DNA of 64,000 nt. Origin: DASYML01 sp036399835 (lineage in GTDB: Bacteria; Acidobacteriota; Blastocatellia; Pyrinomonadales; Pyrinomonadaceae). The notes under the pieces were generated by a model, which was given only the letters and a program-made list of their open reading frames with translations, made no database searches and had not been told where the DNA came from. Shown here one piece after another: positions 1 to 7,630 of the stretch. Both the position numbers and the translations under genes were made by a program. The stretch is from assembly GCA_036399835.1 (NCBI GenBank), contig DASWMI010000168.1, positions 1 to 64,000 of the forward strand. The letters run 5' to 3'. The stretch's first letter is position 1. The number at the start of each line of letters is the position of its first letter.

Positions 1-1
1 A

Positions 2-37
2 GTGCTCATCACGGCGCTTGACCTCGTGCACAAGTAA
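2..37 (+). CDS. C-terminal tail of an upstream gene (partial)
   Basis: One frame stays open from the first bases of the window to a TAA at 35-37 and encodes only about eleven residues, ending in a Leu-Val-His-Lys tail. It lies just upstream of the TPR-CHAT gene on the same strand. Nothing can be said about function. The stretch is so short that it may be chance, so confidence is low. Confidence 0.25.
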   Translation: MLITALDLVHK

Positions 38-90
38 ACCGGGCCTTTAAAAAATAATCAAAAGCTCTCGTCAGCTTCGGAGTCTTAGCT

Positions 91-2943
91 ATGAAATCCA
101 GATTGTTTCCCCTCGTCTACGCCTTAGTGACGGCAATCGTCCTGGCCTCTTCCCCGGCTGCGACCCTTCAGGCCCGGAGATTGGACCAGCCCGCATACAT
201 CGCCTCTGCTCCCACGGCGCAGCAACAGTTGCAGGCTGGTGAGGCCCTCGCGCAGGGCAGAAAGCTGCTCAAGCGCGGCAAGGCGGACCAGGCGCTCGGC
301 CTCTTCAATACTGCGCTCAACCTCTTCACCGCCGCGGGCAACGACAAGGGCGTGGCAGCCGCGCACGACGGTCTCGGCGACCTCTACGTGCGGCAGGGCC
401 AGTATGATGTCGCGCTGGCTCATTACAGGAGCGCGCATGATTCCTTTCGCGCGGCGCAAAGCAAGCAGAGCGGGGTCGCCACGGCCATCGGCGTCGCGGA
501 CAACGGGTACAACGCTAACCTGATGATGGCGAAGATCGGCGAGACCAATTTTCGTCTCGGCAGGATTAGCGAGGCGAGCGCTGCCTATTCTCAGATTCAG
601 GTCCAAAAGCCTGAGAGCACAGCTGCCAAAGTCAGCAGGTTGGGCGGCCTCGGCGGTCTCGGCAGCATCATGAGCGGGGGCCGTCCGTCCATCTCCGCGC
701 CGACGGGCGCGCTCGGTATTGCCATGGAAGCCAAGAAGGAACTGGACCAGTATCGCATCTCCATCATTTATGCAACGGTCGAGCTGGGGATGGGCCGCAT
801 AGATTATTCCAATAATCAGATGGAGAGCGCGAAGAAGCATTTCCAGAACGCGCTCGATACGGTCGGAGGCAAAGCCAACATCATCGGCGGACTGGGCCAA
901 TCCAAACGCTTTCGCGCCGCCGCGCGCATCAGCCTCGGCGACGTGGCCTTGCAGCAGGGAAAATACAAGGATGCCGCCAAGTTCTATAACGATGCTGCCA
1001 AGGGTGCGCAGGAAGATAAGCGTCTGGATTTGATCTGGCCCGCGCAGCGCGGCCTCGGCAAGAGCCTCTGGCTGCAAGCCGGGCAGGATACGAAGTCTGC
1101 CGCCTTGAGAGAGCAATCGCTGGCCGCCTATCGCAACGCGCTCAAGACGCTCGAAACGCTGAGGCAGGGAAGCCTGCGCGCAGACGAGGCGCGCACCACC
1201 TTTCTCGCCACGACGAAGGATGTCTTTGACGAGGCCGCGGGCACGCTGGCCGAGATGGCTTTATTGACAGCCACGCCGGGCGCGCCGCTCTCAGGCCCTG
1301 CGCTCGAATATGCTGCCGAAGCCTTCAAGGTGACGGAGCAATCACGCGCACGCTCTCTGCTGGACATGCTCGGCGAGACCAACGCGCAGATTACGGAAGG
1401 CGTGCCGGCAGAGCTGCTCAAGCGCAAGCAGGATAATCTGGACCGCCAGCAGGACCTGGCCCAGAACCTTTCCGGCATCAACGTCTCGGCTGATGAACCC
1501 AAGCAAAAGCCTGCCGAGATTGAAGCGGAACTAGACAGGCTTCAGACCGAATACGATGTCATAGAGAACGAGATCAGGGCCGCCAGCCCGCGTTACGCTG
1601 CGCTGACAGCCGCTCAGCCGCTCACGCTCGCGGAGGTACAGCAGAAGGTGCTCGACGATAAGACAGTCTTGCTTGAATACAATCTGGGCAATGACCGTTC
1701 TTATCTCTGGGCCATGACGAACAACAGCGTCTCGCTCTACAAGCTGCCCGCGCGCAGCGTGCTCGACAAGATGGCTATGGATTTTCGCGCGCAGTTGATT
1801 CCGGCCAAGCTGCAACGCCGCCTCGTCGGGATTGATGTCGCGTCGGACCAGACTCGCGGCCTGGGACTGAGCACGACAGCGCCCGCTCCGGCTGAAGTGG
1901 CAGGCTTTACCGCTGCTTCCAACGCGCTCTATAAGACTGCGGTCGAGCCTGCGGCCAGCGTCATCGTTGATAAGCGCGTACTCGTCGTCGCCGACGGCGC
2001 GCTCAACTACGTGCCCTTCGAGGCTTTCGTCAAGACGACGGATGGCACGGACTATTCCGCCCTCTCTTATATGATTAAGAGCAACGAGATTGCCTATGCT
2101 CCTTCGGCCTCGGTCGTCGCGGCGATACGCCAGCAACCCGGCAGGCCAGCAGGACGCGGCGTGTTGCTCGTGGCGGACCCTGTTTTTAACTCGAACGATA
2201 CGCGGGCACGCGGCACGGCGGCAGCCGCGCCAGCCGGGCAGGGCGCAAATGCCGCCACGCGCGGACTGGGCCTCGGTCTTGAGGTTGCCGTAACGGATGT
2301 TTCGGGCCAACCCGTTTCACCCTCCACGGGCGCAGGCGGAGCGCCCGCCGTCGGTCTGCCGCTGGCACGCCTGAGCGGGACGCGGCTCGAAGCAGACCAG
2401 ATTGCCAAACTGGCGCGCGCTTCGGGCGGGCAGGCGGACCAGTGGATGGACCTCACGGCCAGCGAAGAGAATTTTGAATCGCGCGACATCAAGAACTATC
2501 GCATCGTGCATATCGCTACGCACGGCCTCTTGAATGCCGAGCGCCCGCAGTTCACGGGCCTTGTCCTCTCGCTCGTCGGCAATAAGACAGAAGACGGATT
2601 TCTGCGCACTGACGAGATTTTCAATCTCAAGCTAGGCGCGCCCCTGGTCATGCTCTCGGCCTGCGAGACGGGGCTTGGCAAAGAGCGGCGGGGCGAGGGC
2701 GTGATCGGCCTCACGCGCGCCTTCATGTACGCCGGAGCGCCGACCGTCGGCGTCAGCCTCTGGTCCGTCGCAGACCGTTCGACCGCGGAGCTGATGACAG
2801 ATTTCTATAGGCGGCTGCTCGCGGGCAAGCCAGCCTCGCCGACCGCAGCCATGCGCGACGCGCAGGTCGCCATGATTACAGGCAAGAAATACTCCGCGCC
2901 CTTCTACTGGGCACCCTTCGTCCTCGTCGGCGAGTGGCGATAA
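91..2943 (+). CDS. Exported TPR-repeat protein with C-terminal CHAT (caspase-like) domain
   Basis: This 950-residue protein begins with a hydrophobic signal-like segment (about residues 1-28). TPR-like helical repeats cover about residues 45-335, then comes a helical linker (about 420-500) and a C-terminal CHAT domain (about 620-950). The caspase-type dyad looks intact: His811 in an IATHG motif and Cys858 in a SACETG motif. The domain ends in the usual family pattern (YWAPFVLVGEWR). CHAT domains are clan CD peptidase relatives, and many TPR-CHAT proteins are protein-triggered proteases. Export is inferred from the N-terminus, so any substrate would be periplasmic or extracellular. No partner gene is adjacent. 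The start is the only ATG placed before the signal sequence. Confidence 0.9.
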   Translation: MKSRLFPLVYALVTAIVLASSPAATLQARRLDQPAYIASAPTAQQQLQAGEALAQGRKLLKRGKADQALGLFNTALNLFTAAGNDKGVAAAHDGLGDLYVRQGQYDVALAHYRSAHDSFRAAQSKQSGVATAIGVADNGYNANLMMAKIGETNFRLGRISEASAAYSQIQVQKPESTAAKVSRLGGLGGLGSIMSGGRPSISAPTGALGIAMEAKKELDQYRISIIYATVELGMGRIDYSNNQMESAKKHFQNALDTVGGKANIIGGLGQSKRFRAAARISLGDVALQQGKYKDAAKFYNDAAKGAQEDKRLDLIWPAQRGLGKSLWLQAGQDTKSAALREQSLAAYRNALKTLETLRQGSLRADEARTTFLATTKDVFDEAAGTLAEMALLTATPGAPLSGPALEYAAEAFKVTEQSRARSLLDMLGETNAQITEGVPAELLKRKQDNLDRQQDLAQNLSGINVSADEPKQKPAEIEAELDRLQTEYDVIENEIRAASPRYAALTAAQPLTLAEVQQKVLDDKTVLLEYNLGNDRSYLWAMTNNSVSLYKLPARSVLDKMAMDFRAQLIPAKLQRRLVGIDVASDQTRGLGLSTTAPAPAEVAGFTAASNALYKTAVEPAASVIVDKRVLVVADGALNYVPFEAFVKTTDGTDYSALSYMIKSNEIAYAPSASVVAAIRQQPGRPAGRGVLLVADPVFNSNDTRARGTAAAAPAGQGANAATRGLGLGLEVAVTDVSGQPVSPSTGAGGAPAVGLPLARLSGTRLEADQIAKLARASGGQADQWMDLTASEENFESRDIKNYRIVHIATHGLLNAERPQFTGLVLSLVGNKTEDGFLRTDEIFNLKLGAPLVMLSACETGLGKERRGEGVIGLTRAFMYAGAPTVGVSLWSVADRSTAELMTDFYRRLLAGKPASPTAAMRDAQVAMITGKKYSAPFYWAPFVLVGEWR

Positions 2944-2984
2944 GAGCACAGCTAAACTCCGTCAGCGCGGCGGTCATGAACTGA

Positions 2985-3062
2985 AAAGATTCGACTCATT
3001 TAATCATTGATTCAAAGCTTCAATGATTAAATAAATCAATGAGCCAGGAGCTTTTCCTTCAT
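2985..3062. repeat. Intergenic mosaic repeat, copy 1
   Basis: This AT-rich stretch contains iterated and inverted AATCATTGATT-type words (about 2993-3042) followed by a GAGCCAGGAGCTTTTCCTTCAT block. The first block recurs almost exactly at 48542-48566 and the second at about 51565-51597. It sits after the CHAT gene and may also act as a terminator. Confidence 0.6.
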
Positions 3063-3181
3063 CGCCGTCGCGCTGCCGCCTTCCGCCTCTCTTTGTCCCT
3101 CCTTTCTAAAAGTCGGCCAGTAAGCTAATATCAAGAGGCTTCCCCCGCGACAATTCATTTCCGCAAGAGGCGTTTATCAGG

Positions 3182-3514
3182 ATGGATAATCATTTTGTCT
3201 CTGTCGCCGACGCAAACTCTCTCGAAGAGCTTTTATCGCGCTCGCACAGTGAGCCTGTCATTATTTTCAAACACAGTACGACCTGCCCCATCAGCGCCGC
3301 CGCTTATACGCAGATGTCAAAGCTGGACCGCGAGATTGCGCTGGTGGTGGTCCAGCGCGCACGCGACGTTTCGCGCGAAGTGGAAGCGCGGACAGGGATC
3401 GAGCACGAGTCGCCGCAAACCATCATCTTGCGCAACGGCAAGGCCGTCTGGTCCGCTTCGCACTGGTCCATTAAAACAGACGTGGTGGCAGAGGCCCTGC
3501 AACAGAACCGGTAA
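3182..3514 (+). CDS. ytxJ: YtxJ-type monothiol bacilliredoxin
   Basis: This 110-residue protein has the small thioredoxin fold typical of the YtxJ (DUF2847) family. A FKHSTTCPIS motif near residue 36 carries the single redox cysteine, and a later ESPQTIILRNGKAVW strand contains the conserved Pro. YtxJ proteins (also called BrxC) are thought to remove bacillithiol from S-bacillithiolated proteins in the cytoplasm. The length matches the family. It lies 30 bp before a DUF971 gene, so the two may be co-transcribed. The family call is strong. The link to bacillithiol in this organism is inferred, since no bsh genes are visible in the window. Confidence 0.88.
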   Translation: MDNHFVSVADANSLEELLSRSHSEPVIIFKHSTTCPISAAAYTQMSKLDREIALVVVQRARDVSREVEARTGIEHESPQTIILRNGKAVWSASHWSIKTDVVAEALQQNR

Positions 3515-3544
3515 GGCTCTGCCTTTGATAACCTGAAGTCGAAG

Positions 3545-3895
3545 ATGAATGAGGCGATGGAGAGGCGAGGGGCAGCCGTAGAGCCGCGCGAGATTATGCA
3601 GGAAGGCGATGCCGGGCTGCGTATTACCTGGGCGGATGGCCGCAGCTGTCGCTACAGCGCGCCCGACTTGCGCCGCGCCTGTCCCTGCGCGCAGTGCGTC
3701 AACGAGTGGACGGGCCAGCGTATGCTCAAGCCCGAAGCCGTCTCCGACGAGCTTCAGATTGAAGACCTACAACTCGTCGGTCGCTACGCTTTGAACTTCC
3801 GCTGGACCGATCATCACGAGACGGGGATTTACAGCTTCCGCTATCTACGCGAGCTATGCGAAGTGCAGCAGGAGAACGTTCAAGAGCAGGAATAA
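3545..3895 (+). CDS. DUF971 domain protein
   Basis: This 116-residue protein matches the DUF971 family (related to the N-terminal domain of gamma-butyrobetaine hydroxylase). It has the LRITWADGRSCRYSAPDLRRACPCAQC pattern split over residues 26-53, and ends with TDHHETGIYSFRYLREL. The CPCAQC cysteines could bind metal, as in family members proposed to act near Fe-S cluster or Mrp/ApbC systems. That role is only suggestive. It sits 30 bp after ytxJ on the same strand, consistent with a two-gene unit. Confidence 0.85.
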   Translation: MNEAMERRGAAVEPREIMQEGDAGLRITWADGRSCRYSAPDLRRACPCAQCVNEWTGQRMLKPEAVSDELQIEDLQLVGRYALNFRWTDHHETGIYSFRYLRELCEVQQENVQEQE

Positions 3896-3904
3896 ACGCG
3901 GCAG

Positions 3905-3990
3905 CATTGGATTAAGAGGATTGAACCATTGACCGATTGGACCAATGAATTAACAGGGCAATGGTCCAATCAGTCAACCTTTTAATTTCT
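3905..3990. repeat. Intergenic dyad repeat containing TGGWCCA words
   Basis: The spacer is made of reiterated ATTGGACCAATG-type words. An ATTGGACCA arm near 3933 and a TGGTCCAAT arm near 3962 can form a hairpin, with further partial pairing outside. It follows the DUF971 stop codon and may act as a terminator. It resembles other iterated-word hairpins in this window in design rather than in sequence. Confidence 0.5.
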
Positions 3991-4015
3991 TCCTGCGGCT
4001 GGTTTTCAGAGAGAG

Positions 4016-4390
4016 ATGCTTGACGGAAAGAAAATTCTGGTCATAGAGGATGACGATGTGGCGCGCTCGCTGATGCAGAAGGCATTAGAGCAGCGCGGCT
4101 ATCGCGTCTTCACGGCGGAAGACGGCCTGCGTGGTTATGAAGAGGCCGTGCGTGAGCGGCCAGACCTGATTATCACGGACATCAGTATGCCTGCCGCGGA
4201 CGGCGTGCATGTCTTGCGCCGCGTGCGCGATACGCCGGAGATTGCCGCCACGCCGATTCTAGTCACGACAGGCTTTGGCAGCGGCAACGCAACCTTCTCT
4301 CTGGCTCAGGGCGCAGACGCTTACGAGCCGAAGCCGATTGACCCCGAAAGTTTTATGACGACCGTCAGACGATTGATAGAACAAGGATGA
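4016..4390 (+). CDS. Single-domain response regulator (CheY-like)
   Basis: This 124-residue protein is a bare receiver domain. It has the acidic pair (EDDD, residues 10-13), the phospho-acceptor Asp in a LIITDISMP motif (about residue 55), the switch Thr (VTTGF) and the conserved Lys (EPKPID, about residue 108). There is no output domain, so it should signal by protein contact, like CheY or Spo0F. No histidine kinase is adjacent; the nearest is about 8 kb away on the other strand. The partner is therefore unknown. Confidence 0.9.
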   Translation: MLDGKKILVIEDDDVARSLMQKALEQRGYRVFTAEDGLRGYEEAVRERPDLIITDISMPAADGVHVLRRVRDTPEIAATPILVTTGFGSGNATFSLAQGADAYEPKPIDPESFMTTVRRLIEQG

Positions 4391-4392
4391 GA

Positions 4393-4470
4393 CGGTTTTC
4401 AGTTTTGAGTTTTTAGTTTTAAGAAAAAGCAGATTGTTCTTTGCCGGAACTGAAAACCGAAAACTGTTTT
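4393..4470. repeat. Intergenic hairpin of iterated CAGTTTT/AAAACTG words
   Basis: The left arm iterates GTTTTGAGTTTTTAGTTTT-like words and the right arm is the complementary CTGAAAACCGAAAACTG. The centre carries AAAGCAGA. The same arms and the same AAAGCAGA centre recur at 14144-14226, and the centre alone recurs in the hairpin at 5452-5551. It lies between two + strand genes and probably ends transcription of the response regulator. Confidence 0.65.
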
Positions 4471-4476
4471 TAAATT

Positions 4477-4788
4477 ATGACTGAAGTAATCGGCTGGGTC
4501 AGCTCGTTGATTCTGGTGCTGACCATTGCGAAGCAGGTCCACAAGCAATGGCAGGAGGGGACGAGCGAGGGCGTCTCGAAGTGGCTTTTCATAGGACAGC
4601 TCTCGGCCTCGCTCGGGTTCACGATCTATAGCTGGCTGGTCCACAACTGGGTCTTTGTCGTGACCAACGCGTTGATGCTCTTAAACGGCCTGCTAGGGCT
4701 GGCAATCGTGCTCCATCACAGGAAGCGTGCCTCTCTTGAAGATGAAAGCGGACGCTCGAAGGGAAAGCTTGAGGTCAAGCAGGCGTAA
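4477..4788 (+). CDS. SemiSWEET/PQ-loop-like small transporter
   Basis: This 103-residue protein has three predicted transmembrane helices (about residues 4-20, 38-58 and 62-84) and a charged C-terminal tail. The KQVHKQWQEGTSEGVSKW segment matches the loop after TM1 in the MtN3/SemiSWEET family, although the PQ pair is KQ here. SemiSWEETs dimerise to form sugar uniporters. The substrate here is unknown. It is preceded by a hairpin repeat and followed by an unrelated gene, so it is probably transcribed alone. Confidence 0.65.
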   Translation: MTEVIGWVSSLILVLTIAKQVHKQWQEGTSEGVSKWLFIGQLSASLGFTIYSWLVHNWVFVVTNALMLLNGLLGLAIVLHHRKRASLEDESGRSKGKLEVKQA

Positions 4789-4854
4789 AAAGATTGGCCG
4801 AGCGGCTGAGTTTGCGAACCCGTTGAGTTTCTCTAACATCCGGCATAGGGCAAG

Positions 4855-5475
4855 ATGAGCTTATGGAGCGTGTTGACGAGGCGCGGGCTTGGCCGTCTCT
4901 TTTCCGGCAGCGGGCGCTCGCGCTTGAGCGAGGAAGAGTTCTCGCGGCTCAGGCGGATTGCGCTGGCTGACGACCCGGCCTTAATCAGTCAGGCTATCGG
5001 CAATCTCTCAGCCGAAGAGGTCAGGGAGCTGGCGCGCGAGGTCTTGCGCGAACGCATAGGCGAAGCGATGAGCACGCTGCGCGATTGCGATTCATGCCGC
5101 GAGCTGCTGTCGAGCGGCGGCCATGCTCCGATAGAGATGCTTGAAGAGTTCAGGCTGCGTATCGGACAAAGGGGCGCGCAGATGGACATTGACGAGGAAG
5201 GCGGCGGCGGCTCGCAACGCGGCCAGGGCTTGCGGACGCGGATACGTTTTGGTCCAGCCAATTTTCTGACCGGCCTCTCGCTGAGCGGGATGACGTTGCG
5301 CGAGAGCCAGCTTCAGGTGATACTTCACGAGTTGGCTCATGCTGCCGGAAACGTGATTCCGCCGGACGGTGGCAATCCGCAGGAGAGCGTGCGCAACCAG
5401 CAAAGGATTACGCGCGCCTGCTTGCCCGAAACGTATGAAAGGATTAGTCGCGAGTCCGAGAGTCTGGAGTCCTAG
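4855..5475 (+). CDS. Conserved protein with HELAH metalloprotease-like motif
   Basis: I do not recognise this 206-residue protein as a named family. Residues 1-60 are charged and helical. A Cys pair (DCDSC) falls near residue 80. The C-terminal half has a strand-rich region followed by VILHELAHAAG near residue 158, which is the HExxH zinc-binding motif of gluzincin or SprT-like peptidases. There is no signal peptide. A metal-dependent peptidase role is inferred from this one motif. The gene ends inside the left arm of an intergenic hairpin (5452-5551). Confidence 0.6.
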   Translation: MSLWSVLTRRGLGRLFSGSGRSRLSEEEFSRLRRIALADDPALISQAIGNLSAEEVRELAREVLRERIGEAMSTLRDCDSCRELLSSGGHAPIEMLEEFRLRIGQRGAQMDIDEEGGGGSQRGQGLRTRIRFGPANFLTGLSLSGMTLRESQLQVILHELAHAAGNVIPPDGGNPQESVRNQQRITRACLPETYERISRESESLES

Positions 5476-5551
5476 AGTCGAAAGCAGAAACTCAATATCA
5501 GTTTTTATGCTTCGACTCCAGACTCTTCGGACTCTTCGGACTCTCAGACTT
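5452..5551. repeat. Intergenic hairpin of iterated GACTC/GAGTC words
   Basis: The left arm runs GAGTCCGAGAGTCTGGAGTC and the right arm ends in tandem ACTCTTCGG units, giving a long imperfect stem. The centre contains GAAAGCAGAAACTC, close to the centres of the hairpins at 4393-4470 and 14144-14226 although the arms differ. The left arm overlaps the last codons of the upstream gene. It may be a terminator and belongs to the iterated-word class. Confidence 0.55.
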
Positions 5552-5554
5552 GTT

Positions 5555-5821
5555 ATGAACGAGAGAGACTTTTTTAACGAGAAGGAAGAGATGAAGCGCG
5601 GGACATTTAGTTGCCCGCATTGCCGCGAGCGCGCGGAGTATAGCGTGCGGTGGCTGAGACGCACGAAGAAGACGGCGCCGCCGCGTGGCGCAAACGAACA
5701 GGACCGCGAGCGCTTTGCCAAGTCGCGCGATTACATGGTGCGGATAGACGATATGCTCGTCTGCATGCGCTGTCGCAAGCGTTTCGATATTCCAAACTCG
5801 CAATCGGTCGTCTTTATCTAA
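5555..5821 (+). CDS. Small zinc-ribbon protein
   Basis: This 88-residue protein has two Cys pairs, CPHC near residue 20 and CMRC near residue 73, which fits a treble-clef or zinc-ribbon fold split by a charged basic segment. The family is unknown. I chose the ATG at 5555 because the open frame upstream is formed by hairpin repeat DNA. A later ATG at 5591 is also possible. Confidence 0.6.
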   Translation: MNERDFFNEKEEMKRGTFSCPHCRERAEYSVRWLRRTKKTAPPRGANEQDRERFAKSRDYMVRIDDMLVCMRCRKRFDIPNSQSVVFI

Positions 5822-5889
5822 CCGGTGCCGCGCCGGAAAGTGGGCTGCCGGAGGCAGTTGTTACCCAAGCATAGAGGAGAATCGAGAAG

Positions 5890-6138
5890 ATGGATGAGTT
5901 AATCAAACGTGTTTCAGAGAAGACTGGCTTGTCGGATGAGAAGGCCAGGGATGCTGTCAATACCGTCATGGGATTCTTGAAGGAGCGGCTGCCCGGACCG
6001 ATTGCCGGGCAGGTTGATAACGTGCTCAATAGCGCCGGTGGAACGATAGCCAACGTCGGCGGCACAGTGATGGACCGCGCCGGAGATATGGTCGGCGGGC
6101 TTGGCAGCATGTTCGGCGGCGGCGAGAAGAAAGAGTAA
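5890..6138 (+). CDS. Small helical protein with Gly-rich tail (DUF2267/DUF2780-like)
   Basis: This 82-residue protein has an N-terminal helical part, with a KRVSEKTGLSDEKARDAV segment at residues 6-23. This resembles the short HU-like repeat of small DUF2267 or DUF2780 proteins. The tail is rich in Gly and Ala. A GAGGAG ribosome-binding site precedes the ATG at good spacing. The function of these proteins is unknown. Confidence 0.6.
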   Translation: MDELIKRVSEKTGLSDEKARDAVNTVMGFLKERLPGPIAGQVDNVLNSAGGTIANVGGTVMDRAGDMVGGLGSMFGGGEKKE

Positions 6139-6252
6139 CCCTCTCTTTAAGCTCGTCATTTCAAGAGCGTCCCGCGCTCGCTTTGTTTCAAGATGAAGGC
6201 AAAGCGAGCGCGGGGCGTTTCTCTTTATCCCGCTGGTTATCTGCAAGAGGCT

Positions 6253-7077
6253 TTAGTGAATCACGATGCCCGCTCCGAAGGTGAAATTGTGGGCCGTCCT
6301 GCCTGTCGAAGAGAAGCTGAACGGGCCGGAGATGGTCTTGTAGCTGCGGTCTCCGGCGAACATCGGATTGTAGTCAAGCTCTATGAGCCGAAGATCAATC
6401 CTACGGCTCACGCGAACATCAAGGCCGCCGCCCAGTTTCAACGCCAAGCTCGTCTCTCGGTCCTCAGCCGTGAAGTTAAACTGCGGAAAGAGGTCGAGCG
6501 TCTGCTGTTGTCTCGCCGTCAGGCGCGCCACGCCCACGAGAGCATGAGCGAAGGGCTTGAAGCGCGCGGTCTGGCTATTGTTCTTCACCTGTACGCCGCC
6601 GAGAAAGTTGTAGAGGCGCTCTCTGGTGCTGATGGTTTGGGTGACGCCCGGGGGCGTAAAGACGTCTACGAACCGGTCCGTCTTGAAGTGGCCCGTGAGA
6701 TCGGCCTTGATGCCTATATATCTGGTCACATTATAGGTGATGGAGGCATCAAAGCCGTTGAAGCTGCGGCGCTTGCAAAAGAATTTCTGAGAATTAGGGC
6801 CGAGAACTTCGCCTGTCTCGGGGCTGCACAGATTGCTGAAGGTCGTCGTCTCCCCGCCGGGGTCAACGAAGGAGAGGCTGCTTGTGCTTGATTCTATGCG
6901 CCCCATCGAATAGCCGCCGTAAACCTCCACCTTGTTGTAATCACTCGTCCCCTGCGCCAGACCGGCGGACGCGGAGGCTAAAATCAAAACTATCAGCAGC
7001 CACAAAGACCTTCCGAGTGAGGCAAGGGCGGTGGTCATTGTTCGGTTAACTAAGACGAAACTTCTACTTCTATTCAT
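6253..7077 (-). CDS. Outer-membrane beta-barrel protein
   Basis: This 274-residue protein has a signal peptide whose hydrophobic core lies near residues 24-42 and which ends at AGLAQ. Alternating strands follow, as in small OmpA/Ail-like barrels: VEVYGGYSMGRIES at the start, YIGIKADLTGHF in the middle and FTFGAGIVIH at the C-terminus. A Cys pair (CSPETG and FFCKRR) could form a disulfide in a loop. The start at 7077 is fixed by an AAGGAG ribosome-binding site just upstream. It lies 76 bp downstream of a small HTH-like gene on the same strand. The ligand is unknown. Confidence 0.8.
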   Translation of the reverse strand: MNRSRSFVLVNRTMTTALASLGRSLWLLIVLILASASAGLAQGTSDYNKVEVYGGYSMGRIESSTSSLSFVDPGGETTTFSNLCSPETGEVLGPNSQKFFCKRRSFNGFDASITYNVTRYIGIKADLTGHFKTDRFVDVFTPPGVTQTISTRERLYNFLGGVQVKNNSQTARFKPFAHALVGVARLTARQQQTLDLFPQFNFTAEDRETSLALKLGGGLDVRVSRRIDLRLIELDYNPMFAGDRSYKTISGPFSFSSTGRTAHNFTFGAGIVIH

Positions 7078-7153
7078 GAGTCTTTCTCCTTATTGATCTG
7101 GGGTGAAAACTTTCGCTCTGAATCGTTATCCGCCTGCTGCCGACGCCGAACTC

Positions 7154-7432
7154 CTACTCGCTTTCTCCGGCGCGGGTCTGTTGGAGCAGCGATTCGAGGC
7201 ATATCAAAAGAGCGCCGCGAGATGTCTCTGTAAAATGGAGGCGGCCAGATTCTATCCGGCGAAAGATGGCTCTTTGGCCCAGACCCGCGACCAGCGCAGC
7301 CTCTTCCACTCCTACCAACCTGACCTCCGCACGACATATCTCGCACCAGCCATCTACCTGACCTCGCCCGCGGCTGACGACCAGAAGACGCTCGGTTTCA
7401 ACTGTGATCTTCGTCCGTCGGGTCTTCTTCAT
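7154..7432 (-). CDS. Small MerR/excisionase-like conserved protein
   Basis: This 92-residue protein starts with KKTRRTKITVETERLLVVS, then has a CEIC Cys pair (about residues 30-33). A segment that looks like an excisionase-type helix-turn-helix follows (EEAALVAGLGQRAIFRRIESG), then HFTETSRGALLICLESL. I recall the same architecture as a short conserved family common in Acidobacteriota. DNA binding is inferred, and the Cys pair could hold a metal or sense redox state. It is divergent from the CadC-like gene at 7631 and upstream of the barrel gene. Confidence 0.65.
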   Translation of the reverse strand: MKKTRRTKITVETERLLVVSRGRGQVDGWCEICRAEVRLVGVEEAALVAGLGQRAIFRRIESGRLHFTETSRGALLICLESLLQQTRAGESE

Positions 7433-7630
7433 GCCGCCTCAAGATGCATCCGTGCCTCTTCGTGCTTTCGTACATATTCAAGAGCGGTTACTTTCGGATG
7501 TTGTTTCGCCCGAACGCTCTCGTTTAGAATGCGTCGGTTTCCATGCGAGCGGGGAGAGGATGGCCCGCACGGAGTCTAAAAGTCTTCAACCGAAGGCTCA
7601 TTTGATTCTCAACCGTTTCTCAACCGTCTT

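Noticed and set aside
124..1116. 330-codon minus-strand frame opposite the TPR-CHAT gene
   Set aside because: It lies opposite the TPR repeats and has no recognisable fold or ribosome-binding site.
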